Made by a program: the position numbers and the translations under genes. DNA of 64,000 bases, from contig RPFO01000084.1 in assembly GCA_009746045.1 (NCBI GenBank), forward strand, positions 1,922,816 through 1,986,815, written 5' to 3'. Position 1 is the first letter of the stretch. Each line of letters begins with the position of its first letter. Source of the stretch: Mesostigma viride (lineage: Eukaryota; Streptophyta; Mesostigmatophyceae; Mesostigmatales; Mesostigmataceae). Shown one piece after another: positions 42,532-53,571 of this stretch. Below the pieces are notes generated by a model. It saw only the letters and a program-made list of their open reading frames with translations, searched no databases and was not told the origin of the DNA.

Positions 42532-43051
42532 GTGTAACGTGCCAAACCCATCGGCCAGGCACGTTGGGAAAGATCGTTTCTGTCTACGGGACTATCGTCC
42601 CGGTTTGTTGCCTGCCTGAGTAGAAAGGGTGATCACTATCCTACTATGGGCTACTTGCTGTCATCACAGCGTAGGCCCAGAAGCATTATAACAATTACCT
42701 TCTTGTATTCTTGCAATTGCAGTTGTACAAGGTTGTGTGTCGAACACGATTGAATTAAAAGGAATATATTCGTAGCTCAGATTAACTGAGGTGTGTGAGT
42801 CGGCGGATTGGAGGACGACTGTCTTGTCCATAGTCCTCGCACGCCTTTATGCCAAGCAGTGCCACTAGGTCGGCACTCTGCACCAGCTGGCTGATCCACT
42901 TGTGTGGCCCAAATTCACCCGTCACTAAGTTACGGCCTGAAGTTCATTGTAGTGTGCCGAGCTACGGGTCGAACATAGGGCTGATCGACCTCTAACCATG
43001 TCCGTGGTAACCATCGTTACGTTATGCCATCGGACACACATCATCGATATA

Positions 43052-45161
43052 CGAAGGCAAAATGAAAAAAGTTAAAACGTTAGCCGCCGACAATCTGGAG
43101 CGTACGATGATGGATCCAACGGACGCGATAAACCCGCTAAGTTAGCGGCTCGGGTCGTCCGTCCAGAATACTACAAAATACTACACATAAACAACCAATC
43201 CAAAACAAGCAAACTACGGAAAACAAACGGCCTTCGGCCCCAACGGTCACAAATCCAACGGAAACGACCCGAAATCGATAACACCACCGAAACGACGCAG
43301 CCGCAGGCCACGCCGCCGGACGAAAAACAAAGTGACGTGCTCCGCGAGCAATTTGCTGGCTGGCGATGGCAGGAAACGTACGCTAGAAAATTGGGATGGG
43401 GAATGCGCAGCCATGGTTTTATACGTCACAATTTTATGTTTGAAGAGCAAGTACGAAATTTTCTGAGCTGGAGGTGCGTCAACGGAGTGATACCTGCGTG
43501 GGAGAGGTCCGCGTCGCTATGGCGACCTGGAAATGGAATGTCGTTGTAGATTTAGGTATTGTAGTATCATGCTTAATTGCTTTACGTACTGGGTGCCTAG
43601 TAAAATCAGTTTGCTGTTCGTGGAAGGCGTGGGGTGGGGCCGACGAGTTTCTGGTGTCATCATATTGGAAAGAACGCTGGATTTTTTGCCACGGGACGTA
43701 ACTGGCGATGCCGATGGTGAGGCGTACTACCTACCGGGGTACTACCTGCTCTCTTTCTGATGCATTTTCATGGTTGCGTTCTTTCCTTTTCGCCGAATCC
43801 ACCTAGTCGCAGCAAAGACATAGCGTAGCGTTGCGTTTTATTTTCTTAGCCGTGCAGGACACCATCTTCATGGTCCTTCGAATGTCCGTTAACGTCCGTT
43901 GCCCAAGGATCTGTGATGCTTTTTTCTGGAATATACTGGGCTTGGAAAGCCCCTCTGGATGCTTGCCTGGTCACGGGTTTGGGGCGTCATTTACATTCAC
44001 GGTGCTTTCTGCGTAAGCTGACTTGCTTCGCACGTGGATTTTCACTGGACTGAAGAGCGCGTCTGCTAGCATGTTTACGTGGTGTATAAGGTGATCAATC
44101 AACTATTTGTTTATAGAAGGTGTGACAATAGAAGGTGTGTTATAGATTGCTTCATCAAGCATGTCAAAAGTAATCTCCACTCGCTTACAACCTGAATTTT
44201 GCTTGTAATCTCCACTCGCTTACAACCTGAATTTTGCTTTGCTGGGTCTGCTGTGTTTGTGTCTCACTGTGCAGGCTATCCCCTTTGTTGATCAACCAGG
44301 TGCTTTTTGGTGGCAGCGGGGCCATATACTCTTCTTGGCGTTTTTCATCCATGGCATGTCAACGGCAACGCATGCATGCCAGCCCCTAAACAAGAAAACA
44401 CTAAGTCACCAAAGAATGGAATTCAGGGCATGGTCATGAGCAGGGTAACAGCAGCATTAATATTAAATGGGCATGATGTCAACAGAACATTCCTAAAAAG
44501 GTAGGGAAACATGCCATGACCTATACCCAGATGTTGCTGGACGACCTAGTGGTCCCAGCCCAGTTTGAGTACCGCATCCACTCTCTCTCCCGTCTTTGGA
44601 CTGCCATGCAGGACAAGACGCGGTGGAAGAAGATTGTCAAGGCGCACACGCCAGCCCCTGTGGGCAAGCCGCCTCCCCCCAAACGGAGGAGCCGTTTTGA
44701 TGAGTAGCGTAGATAGGCTTTTCTAGACTAGATATAGCTTAGAGTTAGGTTAGTTCGATTACGCGGCTTCCTCCACACCACCCATCCAACCTGGAATATG
44801 TGCTACATGATCTCCCAACGGAGACATGTTATAATTTAATTTAATTTTAATGTCAACAGGAAAACACTAAGTCACGTGAGGAAAGTCTTTTTATGATCCC
44901 AAACAGCCTGGACGTGGCCGTGTGCCAAATTACTTTGTGTAGTCCGCGCATTTCCGGCGCAAGTCGCCGGCCGGACCTTGTGACAGCGCCAGAATCATGA
45001 TTAACATTGTATGACTTTTGTAGGTAGAAAAATGTCTGTGGAGACGCTGTGCGTCGCGCTTAAATATTTTAATATAATTTTAATGAAAAGTTTGAAATGT
45101 TTCGTAAACCTTACCTAAGCTTAGCCGCTAGGCGGCTAAGCTTAGCCAAACCACATGTGCA
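43052..45161. mobile_element. Unclassified 2.1-kb insertion in the Gypsy-1 LTR
   Basis: Flanked by the 10-bp direct repeat CATCGATATA (43042-43051 and 45162-45171). No terminal inverted repeat is visible. It contains a 36-bp tandem duplication at about 44171-44240 (TGTAATCTCCACTCGCTTACAAC...) and a perfect hairpin near its right end, TAAGCTTAGCCGC(3)GCGGCTAAGCTTA at 45116-45144. The only protein-like ORF is at 44516-44707. Confidence 0.6.
44516..44707 (+). CDS. Small hypothetical ORF in the 2.1-kb insertion
   Basis: Sixty-three codons beginning MTYTQMLLDDLVVPAQFEYR and ending with a basic, proline-rich tail (KPPPPKRRSRFDE). The composition looks protein-like, resembling the C-terminus of a larger protein, with no upstream continuation seen. 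No family is recognised. Confidence 0.3.
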   Translation: MTYTQMLLDDLVVPAQFEYRIHSLSRLWTAMQDKTRWKKIVKAHTPAPVGKPPPPKRRSRFDE

Positions 45162-45171
45162 CATCGATATA

Positions 45172-45194
45172 GTCTCAAAAAAAAAAAAAAAAGT
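45172..45194. repeat. GTCTC + 17-A tract
   Basis: GTCTC followed by 17 A and GT, then TATATCCC, which is LTR sequence. The intact LTR has no such tract. A poly(A) tail of this kind could be the trace of a retroposed insertion, separate from or part of the 2.1-kb insert. Confidence 0.7.
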
Positions 45195-45396
45195 TATATC
45201 CCAATGTCACCAATCTTGATCTAGGTCTCAACTGTCGGCACCTTCGTATACACATGCAGAGATGTGCCGGAAGGCATGGACTTCAAACCACCTTAGGTAT
45301 CTATCTCTTTTTGCACGTACCTTTTTATACCATATTTCTTTTGCCAAACTTTCTCGTGCTCACTAGGTTCGACCCTAGCCGGCACGCTACATAGTA

Positions 45397-45714
45397 CTCG
45401 CCAATGGGATAACGCCACGTAGAATGTATGGGCGTCTCCCTGGCCTCCACGTCACCGGCTGGTCTAGGGCCGGTGTAGTCCTGTCAAGAGGACTGAGCCG
45501 ACTATCGTCCAATCATATGCGCATCTATGCCTTGGAACCTTCTAGAGGATTCTAGAAGTATCTAACACGTGGCATGTACTGAACTACATGGAATACATGT
45601 CGACGTAGGATATTCAGCAAGACTGATGAAGGTGCCAAGCGCAACAGGTTCATATGCGCAACGAAGACGAATTATGTAACAACAGCAATAACGTATGAGA
45701 ACAATAAAGAGAAC
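45397..45714. other. Unassigned stretch after Gypsy-1
   Basis: Probably the continuation of the sequence left of 34024. It contains GTCCT...AGGAC pairs like those of the TTAA element (about 45476-45496) and CCTTCTAGAGGATTCTAGAAG, reminiscent of palindromes in the Copia-2 LTR. No ORF with a motif. Confidence 0.4.
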
Positions 45715-46850
45715 GTTCATTCCATGCTTTCTGATTTACATCGGCATTCCATTTATTTGCAACTCGTGGAACTTCCTGATCAGGGTGCTACAGCTGTATC
45801 GAGCCCTCAGGGTGACCCTGGCCCGGCCCCTGGGGTACCTTCACATACGGTGGTTGGGCAAGCAGGCGGACAGGCTGCACCTCCGGAACGGCCCGACGCC
45901 AGGCCTAGGGGTGTGCGTCTATCAGATATTGTACAGGCTTTGCAAAGAGCCAAGAAGGAGCCTAAGGTGTCCAAGCTTGTCCAGTTGGATGATCTGAGGT
46001 AGCTGCCATGGAAATAGATACCAATGCACAGGTTTCTGTCATGGGACCTCAGCATACAGGAGAACTGCTGGTCGGTGAACCAAGTTGCCCCTGGGTGTCT
46101 GATTTCAGTGGTAGGACGCATCTAAGGGTGTTGGGAGAGGTTACTGCCCCTGTCATGGGTGTGGATGTGACCTTCCTTGTCCTACAGAACTATGATGGCC
46201 CTGTGATTTTGGGTCAGAATTTTCTGGGCAATCCTGGAATTTCTATCAGAGCTACAGCTCTGAGAAGAGATGGCTGGGGGATGATTCCCCTAGAAAATTT
46301 CAGGACAACATTTCCAATCAGGTGCAGGGCCAAGCCGGTCAAGGGTGTAAAATGGGATGAAGGGGAGGTGCCCCCAGCAGCCAGTTTGGTGATTCCAGCT
46401 GTGTTGCACCCCAGCAGTATTGGCATAACTCACACGAGCCTTGCTGCACACTCTCCTTTGACATATGACCAGCTAGTCCAAGAGATGAGCTCGCCTACTT
46501 TGTTTGAGGCTTGGAAGCTCGCCTTCTCCAAGGCATTGGAGGAGTGGTTGCAGTTTGAGTTTGAATGTGCTGCACCAACAGACAGGCGTCCCCCAGCATC
46601 AAGGAAGCTTGCTTTGAGATTTGTGCTGAAGAGGAAGGTTGTGGATGAGGTATCAGTGCCCCATGTCAGGCCTGTCCTGAATGAGTATCACGGCACGGGG
46701 AGTCTGCTAGGAGAGGAGCTTTACACGCCAGGAATGTTACACGACACATGGAGAATTTCGCTATGTCTCTACGTGGGGTTACTAAACAGGGGAGCAGCTA
46801 ATAATGTCATCAGTGCTGCTGGACTTCAAGAGGGCATTTTTAAAATCTGA
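45715..46850 (+). pseudogene. Copia-4 fragment: protease and RT N-terminus
   Basis: Starts with a Pro/Gly-rich linker and RLSDIVQALQRAKKEPK, the same pre-protease helix seen in Copia-3 (LRDIVKKLKPSLK). After one stop/frame change at 46001 comes MEIDTNAQVSVMG (protease loop, D-T-x-A) with CPWVSDFSGRTHLRVLG and GPVILGQNFLG. RT begins LALRFVLKRKV and YTPGM. The frame is lost near 46800. No integrase is present: the fragment is 5'-truncated just before the pre-protease helix. It shows protease directly before RT, as in the other Copias here. Confidence 0.8.
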
Positions 46851-47790
46851 TCCAGAAGTGGCCAGGAGGGTGTGGAAACAGGATGAGCCTTACTGTGTTG
46901 AGGTGCCTGCTATCTGGAAGCTGGCGCTGCATCAACATTTCCTGGTTATTCTGAAGGGCCTGGATTCAAGGACTCAGGTCGAGCCCAATCATCTGGAGAC
47001 TCACGCTGCAGGAAGCTCTGATCAGTGAGTGTGGCTTGAGAGTGTCTTCAGTTGATCCCTGTTTGTTGCTGGCCCAATGGGAGGGTCTGCCAGTGTATGC
47101 TAGTTTGCATGGAGATGATCTGCATTTGCTAGCCCCCACGACCTGGCTGAAGAAGTTTATTCCTGTCATCAGTGGCAAGTTTTCACTGGGCAAGGAGCTG
47201 TGGCAGGAGCCCAACAAGCCTGTAGTGTTTTGTGGAATGCAGGCTACCCTGTTCAGGAGGGATGGGGAGTGGAGTATCAGGCTTCAGGCTGGAGGATCTG
47301 ATTATAAACAGACCATTGTGAAGGCCTTGCCAGAGAAGATCACCCAGGCTGCAGGACCTGAGTTGAGAGGCATGTGGGCCTGGTTTGCCAGCATCTGTGG
47401 TCTGTCTTTGATGGTCCATAGCAGAATGCCTGATGATGTGCTTGAGGATGAGAAGCCTCGAGTCATAGCCCGATTGGTGGAGAGTACCCCTGATCTGATT
47501 TTGTCTGGGATTGACTTTGCCCAGCCTATCAACTAGGAGATCTTTGTTGACAGTTCCATGGATGCTCGCCAGGTTAATTACCAAGGTCAGGGGGAGATCT
47601 GCTGCTCTGTTTGCTTTTTATCAGAGCAGGGCAAGTTTGTTCAGCTGGTACAGCAGACTGCAGAAGAGGGTCTGTATCAGTTCAGATGTGGCAGAATGCA
47701 GGGCCATATGCGAGGGGATCCAGTCCAGCTTGTACATAAAGGAGTTAATGCTGGAGCTGGCTTCAGTTATGTCAAAAATCCTAATAATGC
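46804..47790 (+). pseudogene. Copia-4 fragment: RT core and RNase H start
   Basis: 46804-47028 has LDFKRAFLKSDPEVARRVW (motif A). 47036-47536 has YASLHGDDLHLLAP (motif C, HGDD) and the connection region (AWFASICGLSLMVHSRMPDD). After a stop at 47536 the RNase H begins (FVDSSMDARQ, then SDVAECRA in a shifted frame) and is lost at about 47780. Three or more frame breaks make it a pseudogene. Confidence 0.8.
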
Positions 47791-48651
47791 GTCAACGAAT
47801 GAGTTCAAATGTTGCGGCACAACTCATTTCATTAATACAATCAAAGACGCATATATAGAATTTAAGGACCGTGACCGGTGTCCATTGCCAAGCCACAAGG
47901 CAACTGGCCCACCATCAGGTAACGTGAAAAGGTGCACGCCGACCTCTTAAACAATGTCCAATGTCGGCTGCACACATTATCCCTACGTTAACTTAACACA
48001 TAAAGTGTCTCGACTTGAACAACTGGCACACAAAATCCACTAGGCAATGCTGCGAATATTCGGCACCAATATTTGACCCCACTATTGCGCGGCGCTAGGA
48101 GTTAGCCACCGCCAAATGGCACGAGATACTCACGCCCTACAAGTCGTACCATGCAACCACAAGGTAGAGCCGAGTTAATCCTAACTTCGGCACCTAATAT
48201 CTTTGTGCATACTCAACTGTCCGTCATAAGAAAAGTACCGCCGGAAAGAACACGGCATAACCCTGCATTCTATGACTCGAATTTTTGTGAAGGCCGAGAA
48301 GCTAAGTGCGCAGGAGCCCAGCTGCCGAGAAGCCAAGTGCCGCAGAGCCGAGAAGCCAAGTGCGCAGGAGCCCAGAGCCGAGAAGCCAGTGCCATCCACG
48401 AGTTAAGGAAATCGGGATTTTTTGTTCCGGTTCATGTCATCGGGTTCTGATGCTAAGCCCTGTATTCAAAAGCACACATTCGGGTTTTTTGTTGCTAATC
48501 CCCATGTCCAAAAGCACAAGTGTTAACCTCGCCTAAGCTCCAGTTTTTTGTTGCAATGGTTCACCATGGAATGTTATCCCAAGTAAGGGGGGCTAAACAC
48601 CCTACCTAAGCTAGAGGGAAAGTTACAACCATAGGATTATACCATAGTACT
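47791..48651. other. Unassigned stretch with a short tandem repeat
   Basis: No gene seen. 48296-48391 holds about three imperfect copies of a 30-bp unit (GCCGAGAAGCCAAGTGCGCA). Confidence 0.5.
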
Positions 48652-50043
48652 GGCTAGTTGAGCAAGGGGGGTGTCAAGGGTATATTTTACCCTGATGTGC
48701 CCAACTACCTGTTTATATTTAATTCTGGCCGTCATGTTGTAAACGGAGGATTAATTAGGGTTGCGTCATTATTAATCGCACCCGCCTACCGTATTTCAGG
48801 CCGATACTTAAATAGGTTAGGAAGGGCTCGCCGTGATAATTACGGCACAGTTTATAGCACTAGAAATAGTGCCGTATAGCGAAAGTTATTGTATGCCGAA
48901 GTTGTACTATTTCCGGCACAAGACTCAACGCAATGTAGGTGCCGATGGTACCATCCTCGGCCCACTATTCCGTGTTGGATATTTATTACCGACACGAGTT
49001 ACTAGCTGCCCCGTACTTAATGCGCTGGCATGTTAGCAAGACTTCTAGAATGTACGACTCTGAAGTTAAGTCGTTAAGTTATTGTCTTGCGCATAGCCGC
49101 CACCTTTGGTGGATATAGGCACGATGTTTGTGCACGTTGCCTTTACCTTACCTGTCCTAGCTGTCAGCTATGGACGATAATGGTCCCCACCGGGGAGCCA
49201 CAGCATAGCTTTGGTGGTATGACCGGTGGCAGCCGGATTTCGTTAATGCCATGATAAATAAAGCGTAATCTATTTTATTGTCAATCAATTTCGGCCTATG
49301 AAGGCTAAAATATTCTAACACAAATTAATTATATGAGGGGGGGGTCAAGAAAATGACCTAGGAGTAGTCTCGAAATTATATATTGCATGTGTAACTCATC
49401 TCAACTTTGTTACCATAGCCAGTTTTTATTGCGGAGCCTGAGGCATAATTGTTAAGGAGACAACCCAAAGGTTAAATGCTACGTTGCCTGCCTGAAAGCT
49501 GGCAAGTCACAAAACCACGCAATATTGGCCGTCCAGCTAGGAGCGGCGCATTCGTGGGCGTTGCCGATGCATTTGGCCCATACATGGGTGAAGGGCGCGG
49601 CGCCCAGCACTTGGTACTCTACCTAGTATATCAGATTTCTTTCCACAAGTGCATACGGCTCAACTTAAACATTTTGTCACGCCTTGTTAGTGCGTCCGCT
49701 AGTATCATTTATGGACACAGCCACGCAAGCAATGATCCAAGTAATTCTGACACCGTAGGTACGAAAAGTATTGTGCCGAAATTACAACTTCGGCACTCTG
49801 TAACTTTTTCTATACGGCACTATTTTCAGTGCTACAAATTGTGCCGGAAATATCACAGCAAGCCCTACTTAGCCTATTAATTATATCAGCCAAATATACG
49901 GCAGGCGGGTGCGATTATTAGGGACGCAAACCCTAATACCTCCGTGTACATCAGGATGGCCACAAACACAATTATCTCACATAGGCAGTTGGGCACATGA
50001 TCATAGGGTCAAAAACCCTGACACCCCCCTTGCTCAACTAGCC
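48652..50043. mobile_element. Foldback-type element with about 310-bp terminal inverted repeats
   Basis: The left arm (48652-48960) and right arm (about 49735-50043) are inverted copies of each other, diverged but alignable throughout. Both ends carry GGCTAGTTGAGCAAGGGGGG. Shared landmarks are GTGCCCAACT, TTAGGGTT, ATCGCACCCGCCT and the GTGCCG...CGGCAC palindromes. The central ~770 bp has no recognised ORF. No target duplication was found. Long inverted repeats suit foldback or Mutator-like elements. Confidence 0.8.
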
Positions 50044-50167
50044 GGGTAGCCGGGTATACAACAGGTTCCCTGACGCCCCCCTTGCACGGCTATCCTGATG
50101 TTAAGGACAGACAGGGACCAAAAGACGGTTGTTACAAACACAAAGATGACTGGAGCCCCCAAGTGTC

Positions 50168-52756
50168 CCTGGTGTCTATTTGTCCAGAGGCCTCAATTGA
50201 GGCTTTTTGGCTCAATTGAGGCCTTTTTCACCAAGACCACCTGAGGACGGTCATTTTGGCGGGAAGGACCGGTCCTATGGGTCATCCGGCCCCAGTGGCG
50301 CGAATCTGGTATATGTGCTGAGCGTCCCGACCCATTGGGGTCGACAGGGGTCGACGGTTACAGAAAGATATGTGAGGTGGAAAAGTACCTATTTTTGTGG
50401 TTTTCATGCAACGAGAGCGTGCAATTTCGTGAATGTGCGGCCATGGCGTCGTACACTATAAACGACCGTGTGTCGACGTTTGCTCGAAATTTCGACGAGG
50501 CAGGGGCTCGTCGGGCAGACAAATGGTCCGTGCAGCTAGCCCGACGCCTCAGAGTGTCGGCAGTGGATTTACAGATTCACGGGACCGTGATTAACGTAAT
50601 CAGTGACAGTTCCGTCAAGGTCAGGTGGGACGTAGATGGCGATGAGAACGTCATAGCCACCCGGCTGCTGCTGCCATATAATGCGCCAGCGACCACGCCA
50701 ACCGAGGGGGGGGGTGTTGGGACAGCCGCCAACGAAGGGGCGCTAGTTATATTTCAGGATCCGGACGAGGAACCTGAGGATGAGGAGGAGGGGTTTAGCG
50801 ACCCAGATGAGGACAGTTCCGACGATGAGCGCGCGCGCGCGCCCGAGCTGTGGGCGCGCTTACACACGAAGGACAATCGCGCAGACCCTCCCCCCGTCTT
50901 CGTACCACAATGGACGACCACGCCAGCGACTGTCCGGCAGGATGAGCGCTTGGTATCGTACCATGACAAGTTCAGCACGCCGCAGCTTAACGGCTTTTCC
51001 AACGCTGCCACCTCCAGTGCTGGAGCGTATGTGCGCTTCATGGTGCCGGCAATCGATGAATTTTGTGCGAAGATGACTGCCGCCGGCCGGGAGAAGGGCT
51101 ATGGTGACGAATGGACAGTGACGCCGCCAGTTTTTTGGCAATTCATCGGCATTCGCTGCCTCATGATGGCATACCCTGCTGTCGGCGGCTTCCGCGCCTA
51201 CTGGGAGCAAAGCAACGTCGTCAACTACAATTTCGGCCGCTTCATGCCCCGTCACCTTTTCGAGAAGCTGTCCTGGACTTTTTCGTTTCCTGCACATGAT
51301 GTGGGCGCCGAGAGCGACCTTTTTGCCGGCGTGAGAAGGTGGTATGACACAGTCAATGCCCACCTGGCGGAGCGCATTACCCCTGGCACGGTTGTCGTGT
51401 GCGACGAGTCCATGATCACCTGGCTGGGCAAGGGCATGCCTGGGCTGATGGTGGTGGCCCGCAAGCCCAAGCCCATCGGCCGTGAGTTGAAGACGGTGGC
51501 GGATGGCTGCTCCAAGATGCTCCTGGGCATGGAGATGCAGGAGGGCAAGGAGCACATGAGGGACAAGGAGTACAATGCAGAATGGGGCAACTCTACCGGC
51601 GTGGTGCTTCGCCTTGTCAAGTCCCTCTTCGGCACGGGCCGGGTGGTCATCGCTGACTCGTGGTTCGGCAGCGTGAAGACGGCGGTGGCGCTGAGGGAGC
51701 ACGGCCTATATGGCGTGCTGAACGTGAAGACTGGGCACCGCAACTTCCCCAAGGATGCCCTCTTCGCTGGGCTGAAGAAGCGCGGGGACCACGTGGCCTA
51801 CACAGCGACGGCCGAGCTGTCCGATGGCACGGACATGAACCTGTTTGCATGCGGCCATCAGTCCAAGCTGCCCCTGCTCTTGGTGGCATCCTGCTCCACC
51901 ACCCTGGCCGGGAAGCCCCAGGTGAAGAACTGGACCACCACAGATGGTGTGCTGCACAACATCACCACCCCGCAGCCCAAGGTGGCCGAGCTGTATCGCT
52001 CCTACATGGGGGTCATTGACCACCACAATGCCCTGCGCCAGGGTGGGGTCGCCATGTCCGACATCTGGGGTACCAAGGACCCAGTTGTACGCGAGATTAG
52101 CGAGTCTCTGTCAATGCTGATCACCAATGGCTTCTTTGCCATGCGCCAGTTTGTCCCCGGCTTCACCAAGTCGTACCGGGACTACCTCGTGGAGGCAGGG
52201 CTGGACCTGGTGAATAACGAGCGCTTGAGGGAGGCCAGGGCCACTATGGCCACTCTCGAGCTTGACCGCGAGGACCCCGATGGCCACACACTCCAAAAAC
52301 TGGACTGCCAAAGTGGGTGCAGCCAGTGTGAGTTCAAGGCAGGGTTTTACTGTGTGCAGTGCTCCGCGGCCGGCCCCCGCCGTGTGAACGTGTGTGCACC
52401 CTCCGGCAAGCATGCCAGGGCCTGCTATGCTGACCACGTGGCGGGCAAGCCTCGCAAGGCCCGCAAGTCACGTTAAATGCATAGGGAACTCAGTTATAGT
52501 GCCTTTTTCATGCATGTGTCCATGGGCATGTTGTGCTTATGGTGCCGCCGCAGCGACACCCTGTTTTATGAGGTCATAATTTAATAGGTATTGGGCCTAT
52601 ATGACTGATGTTAAGTGCTGGGAACCCCAAAATAATCATAATAATGCATGGCCTGTGCCCATATTTGGAATAAAGTTTGTTTTGCTATATGCAATTATCA
52701 ATATAAAAAAGGCCTCAATTGAGGCCTTTTCCTGGACATTGGGACACTGGGAGTGC
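50168..52756 (+). mobile_element. piggyBac-family DNA transposon, apparently complete coding region
   Basis: The transposase gene is enclosed by imperfect inverted repeats. At the left, TGTCCCTGGTGTCTATTTGTCCAG (50164-50187) is followed by two CTCAATTGAG palindromes (50190-50223). At the right is AAGGCCTCAATTGAGGCCTT (52709-52728) then CCTGGACATTGGGACACTGG. The exact termini and a TTAA duplication could not be fixed, so the outer limits are approximate. Confidence 0.7.
50443..52476 (+). CDS. piggyBac transposase
   Basis: An open frame of 677 aa from the ATG at 50443 in GCCATGG. The frame is open further upstream to 50335, but that part looks like leader. An acidic N-terminal region (about residues 105-130) is followed by the DDE_Tnp_1_7-type core. 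The three catalytic Asp are D321 (VVCDESMITWLGKG), D405 (VVIADSWFGSVKTA) and D526 (MGVIDHHNALRQ). The C-terminus is Cys-rich (CQSGCSQC, CVQC, C...H..C), matching the zinc-binding tail of piggyBac proteins. It has no frameshift or stop, so it could be active. piggyBac enzymes excise and insert at TTAA, which makes it a candidate driver of the TTAA element at 39743-41460. It is flanked by AATT-centred palindromes. Confidence 0.9.
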   Translation: MASYTINDRVSTFARNFDEAGARRADKWSVQLARRLRVSAVDLQIHGTVINVISDSSVKVRWDVDGDENVIATRLLLPYNAPATTPTEGGGVGTAANEGALVIFQDPDEEPEDEEEGFSDPDEDSSDDERARAPELWARLHTKDNRADPPPVFVPQWTTTPATVRQDERLVSYHDKFSTPQLNGFSNAATSSAGAYVRFMVPAIDEFCAKMTAAGREKGYGDEWTVTPPVFWQFIGIRCLMMAYPAVGGFRAYWEQSNVVNYNFGRFMPRHLFEKLSWTFSFPAHDVGAESDLFAGVRRWYDTVNAHLAERITPGTVVVCDESMITWLGKGMPGLMVVARKPKPIGRELKTVADGCSKMLLGMEMQEGKEHMRDKEYNAEWGNSTGVVLRLVKSLFGTGRVVIADSWFGSVKTAVALREHGLYGVLNVKTGHRNFPKDALFAGLKKRGDHVAYTATAELSDGTDMNLFACGHQSKLPLLLVASCSTTLAGKPQVKNWTTTDGVLHNITTPQPKVAELYRSYMGVIDHHNALRQGGVAMSDIWGTKDPVVREISESLSMLITNGFFAMRQFVPGFTKSYRDYLVEAGLDLVNNERLREARATMATLELDREDPDGHTLQKLDCQSGCSQCEFKAGFYCVQCSAAGPRRVNVCAPSGKHARACYADHVAGKPRKARKSR

Positions 52757-52978
52757 GCTGCAGCCGGTGATTTCTGGTACTGGTTGCTGGTGACTGGTAC
52801 TTGTCACTGATGAGGCAGATATGCTGGCAGTTACTCCTGCTCCTGCCCGCCACGTCTGGTCGGGGTGGGTGACTGCGGCAATGCCTAGAGACAGGGGTGC
52901 TCAGGTGCTGCTGCAGCTCTGAAGACGCCACGTCTGGTCGCTGGGTGCAGCTGGCAGCTGAAGCTACTGCGTGCTGTC

Positions 52979-53458
52979 TCAGGTGTGGAACCCATAGGGG
53001 ATGTCCATGGTGTTGCCAGGGGGAGTGGTATCCGTGGTGCCGGTGAAGGTAAAATGGGCTGCTGGCTGTCCCCCGTCGGTGTGATTGGCACGGGTGGGAC
53101 GCAGGTGAGGGTACTTGTGCCAGCAGGTATCCGCCTCGTGAGAGAAGCGGCCACAGTGGGTGCACTTGACAGATGCATCACGAGTAGGTCCCCCGCGGTT
53201 GCCCCCGCCCCCGCGTCCGCGGCCACGGTGGGTGTGGTAGGCGGTGCCTGAGTGCGCCTCCTCGGCAGATTTGGTGCCGTGAACAATATCCCAGGCCTTG
53301 AGAAGAGCGGCCTTGGTTTCTTGAAGTGTTGCGAACCCGACCCTTGGAACGGGCGCAACAATGGAATAAATTATGTATTTTGGCTTGTTGTCATAGTCCG
53401 TAGGACTTTGGGACTCATTTCGGGACTTAATTTGGGAATTGTCCCTTGGTCAGGACTT
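52979..53458 (-). pseudogene. Copia-like gag fragment with zinc knuckle
   Basis: Minus-strand frame, GFATLQETKAALLKAWDIVH, then a GRGRGGGGNRGG stretch, then the knuckle CTHCGRFSHEADTCW (C-x2-C-x4-H-x4-C). It ends GFHT and a stop at 52979. Gly/Arg-rich sequence before a CCHC knuckle is typical of gag C-termini. No pol follows. The region adjoins the right end of the piggyBac element. Confidence 0.6.
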
Positions 53459-53571
53459 TTGTATGGAACTATGATAGTTTGTGTGATTCGGACCGGTTAT
53501 TTTGGGCCTAGGTTGATGTACGAGATCTTCTAGAGCTAGTAAGCCGGTGCAGTCGCGCCGCGCTGCGTACT

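Larger units (their letters stand above)
34029..45391 (-). mobile_element. Gypsy-1: rearranged Ty3/Gypsy element containing nested insertions
   Basis: LTRs at 34029-34739 (3') and 42533-45391 (5', itself split by a 2.1-kb insert). The element is flanked by the 5-bp duplication TAGTA at 34024-34028 and 45392-45396. LTR ends are TGTA(A/G)CGTGCC...GGCACG(C/T)TACA. Orientation is minus: a primer-binding-site candidate (TGGAATCGGAGG) lies inside the right LTR and a polypurine tract inside the left LTR. The interior reads RNase H end, integrase, chromodomain start, gag, so part of pol and the normal gag position are missing. A TTAA element (39743-41460) sits inside. Confidence 0.85.
42533..45391 (-). 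repeat. Gypsy-1 5' LTR, split by a 2.1-kb insertion
   Basis: 42533-43051 and about 45196-45391 together match the intact LTR at 34029-34739. The right end is followed by TAGTA, identical to the bases left of the other LTR, which identifies both as ends of one insertion. Confidence 0.9.

Noticed and set aside
50101..50104. TTAA as the left target site of the piggyBac element
   Set aside because: No matching TTAA at a symmetrical place on the right, and the inverted repeat similarity starts only about 60 bp further in.
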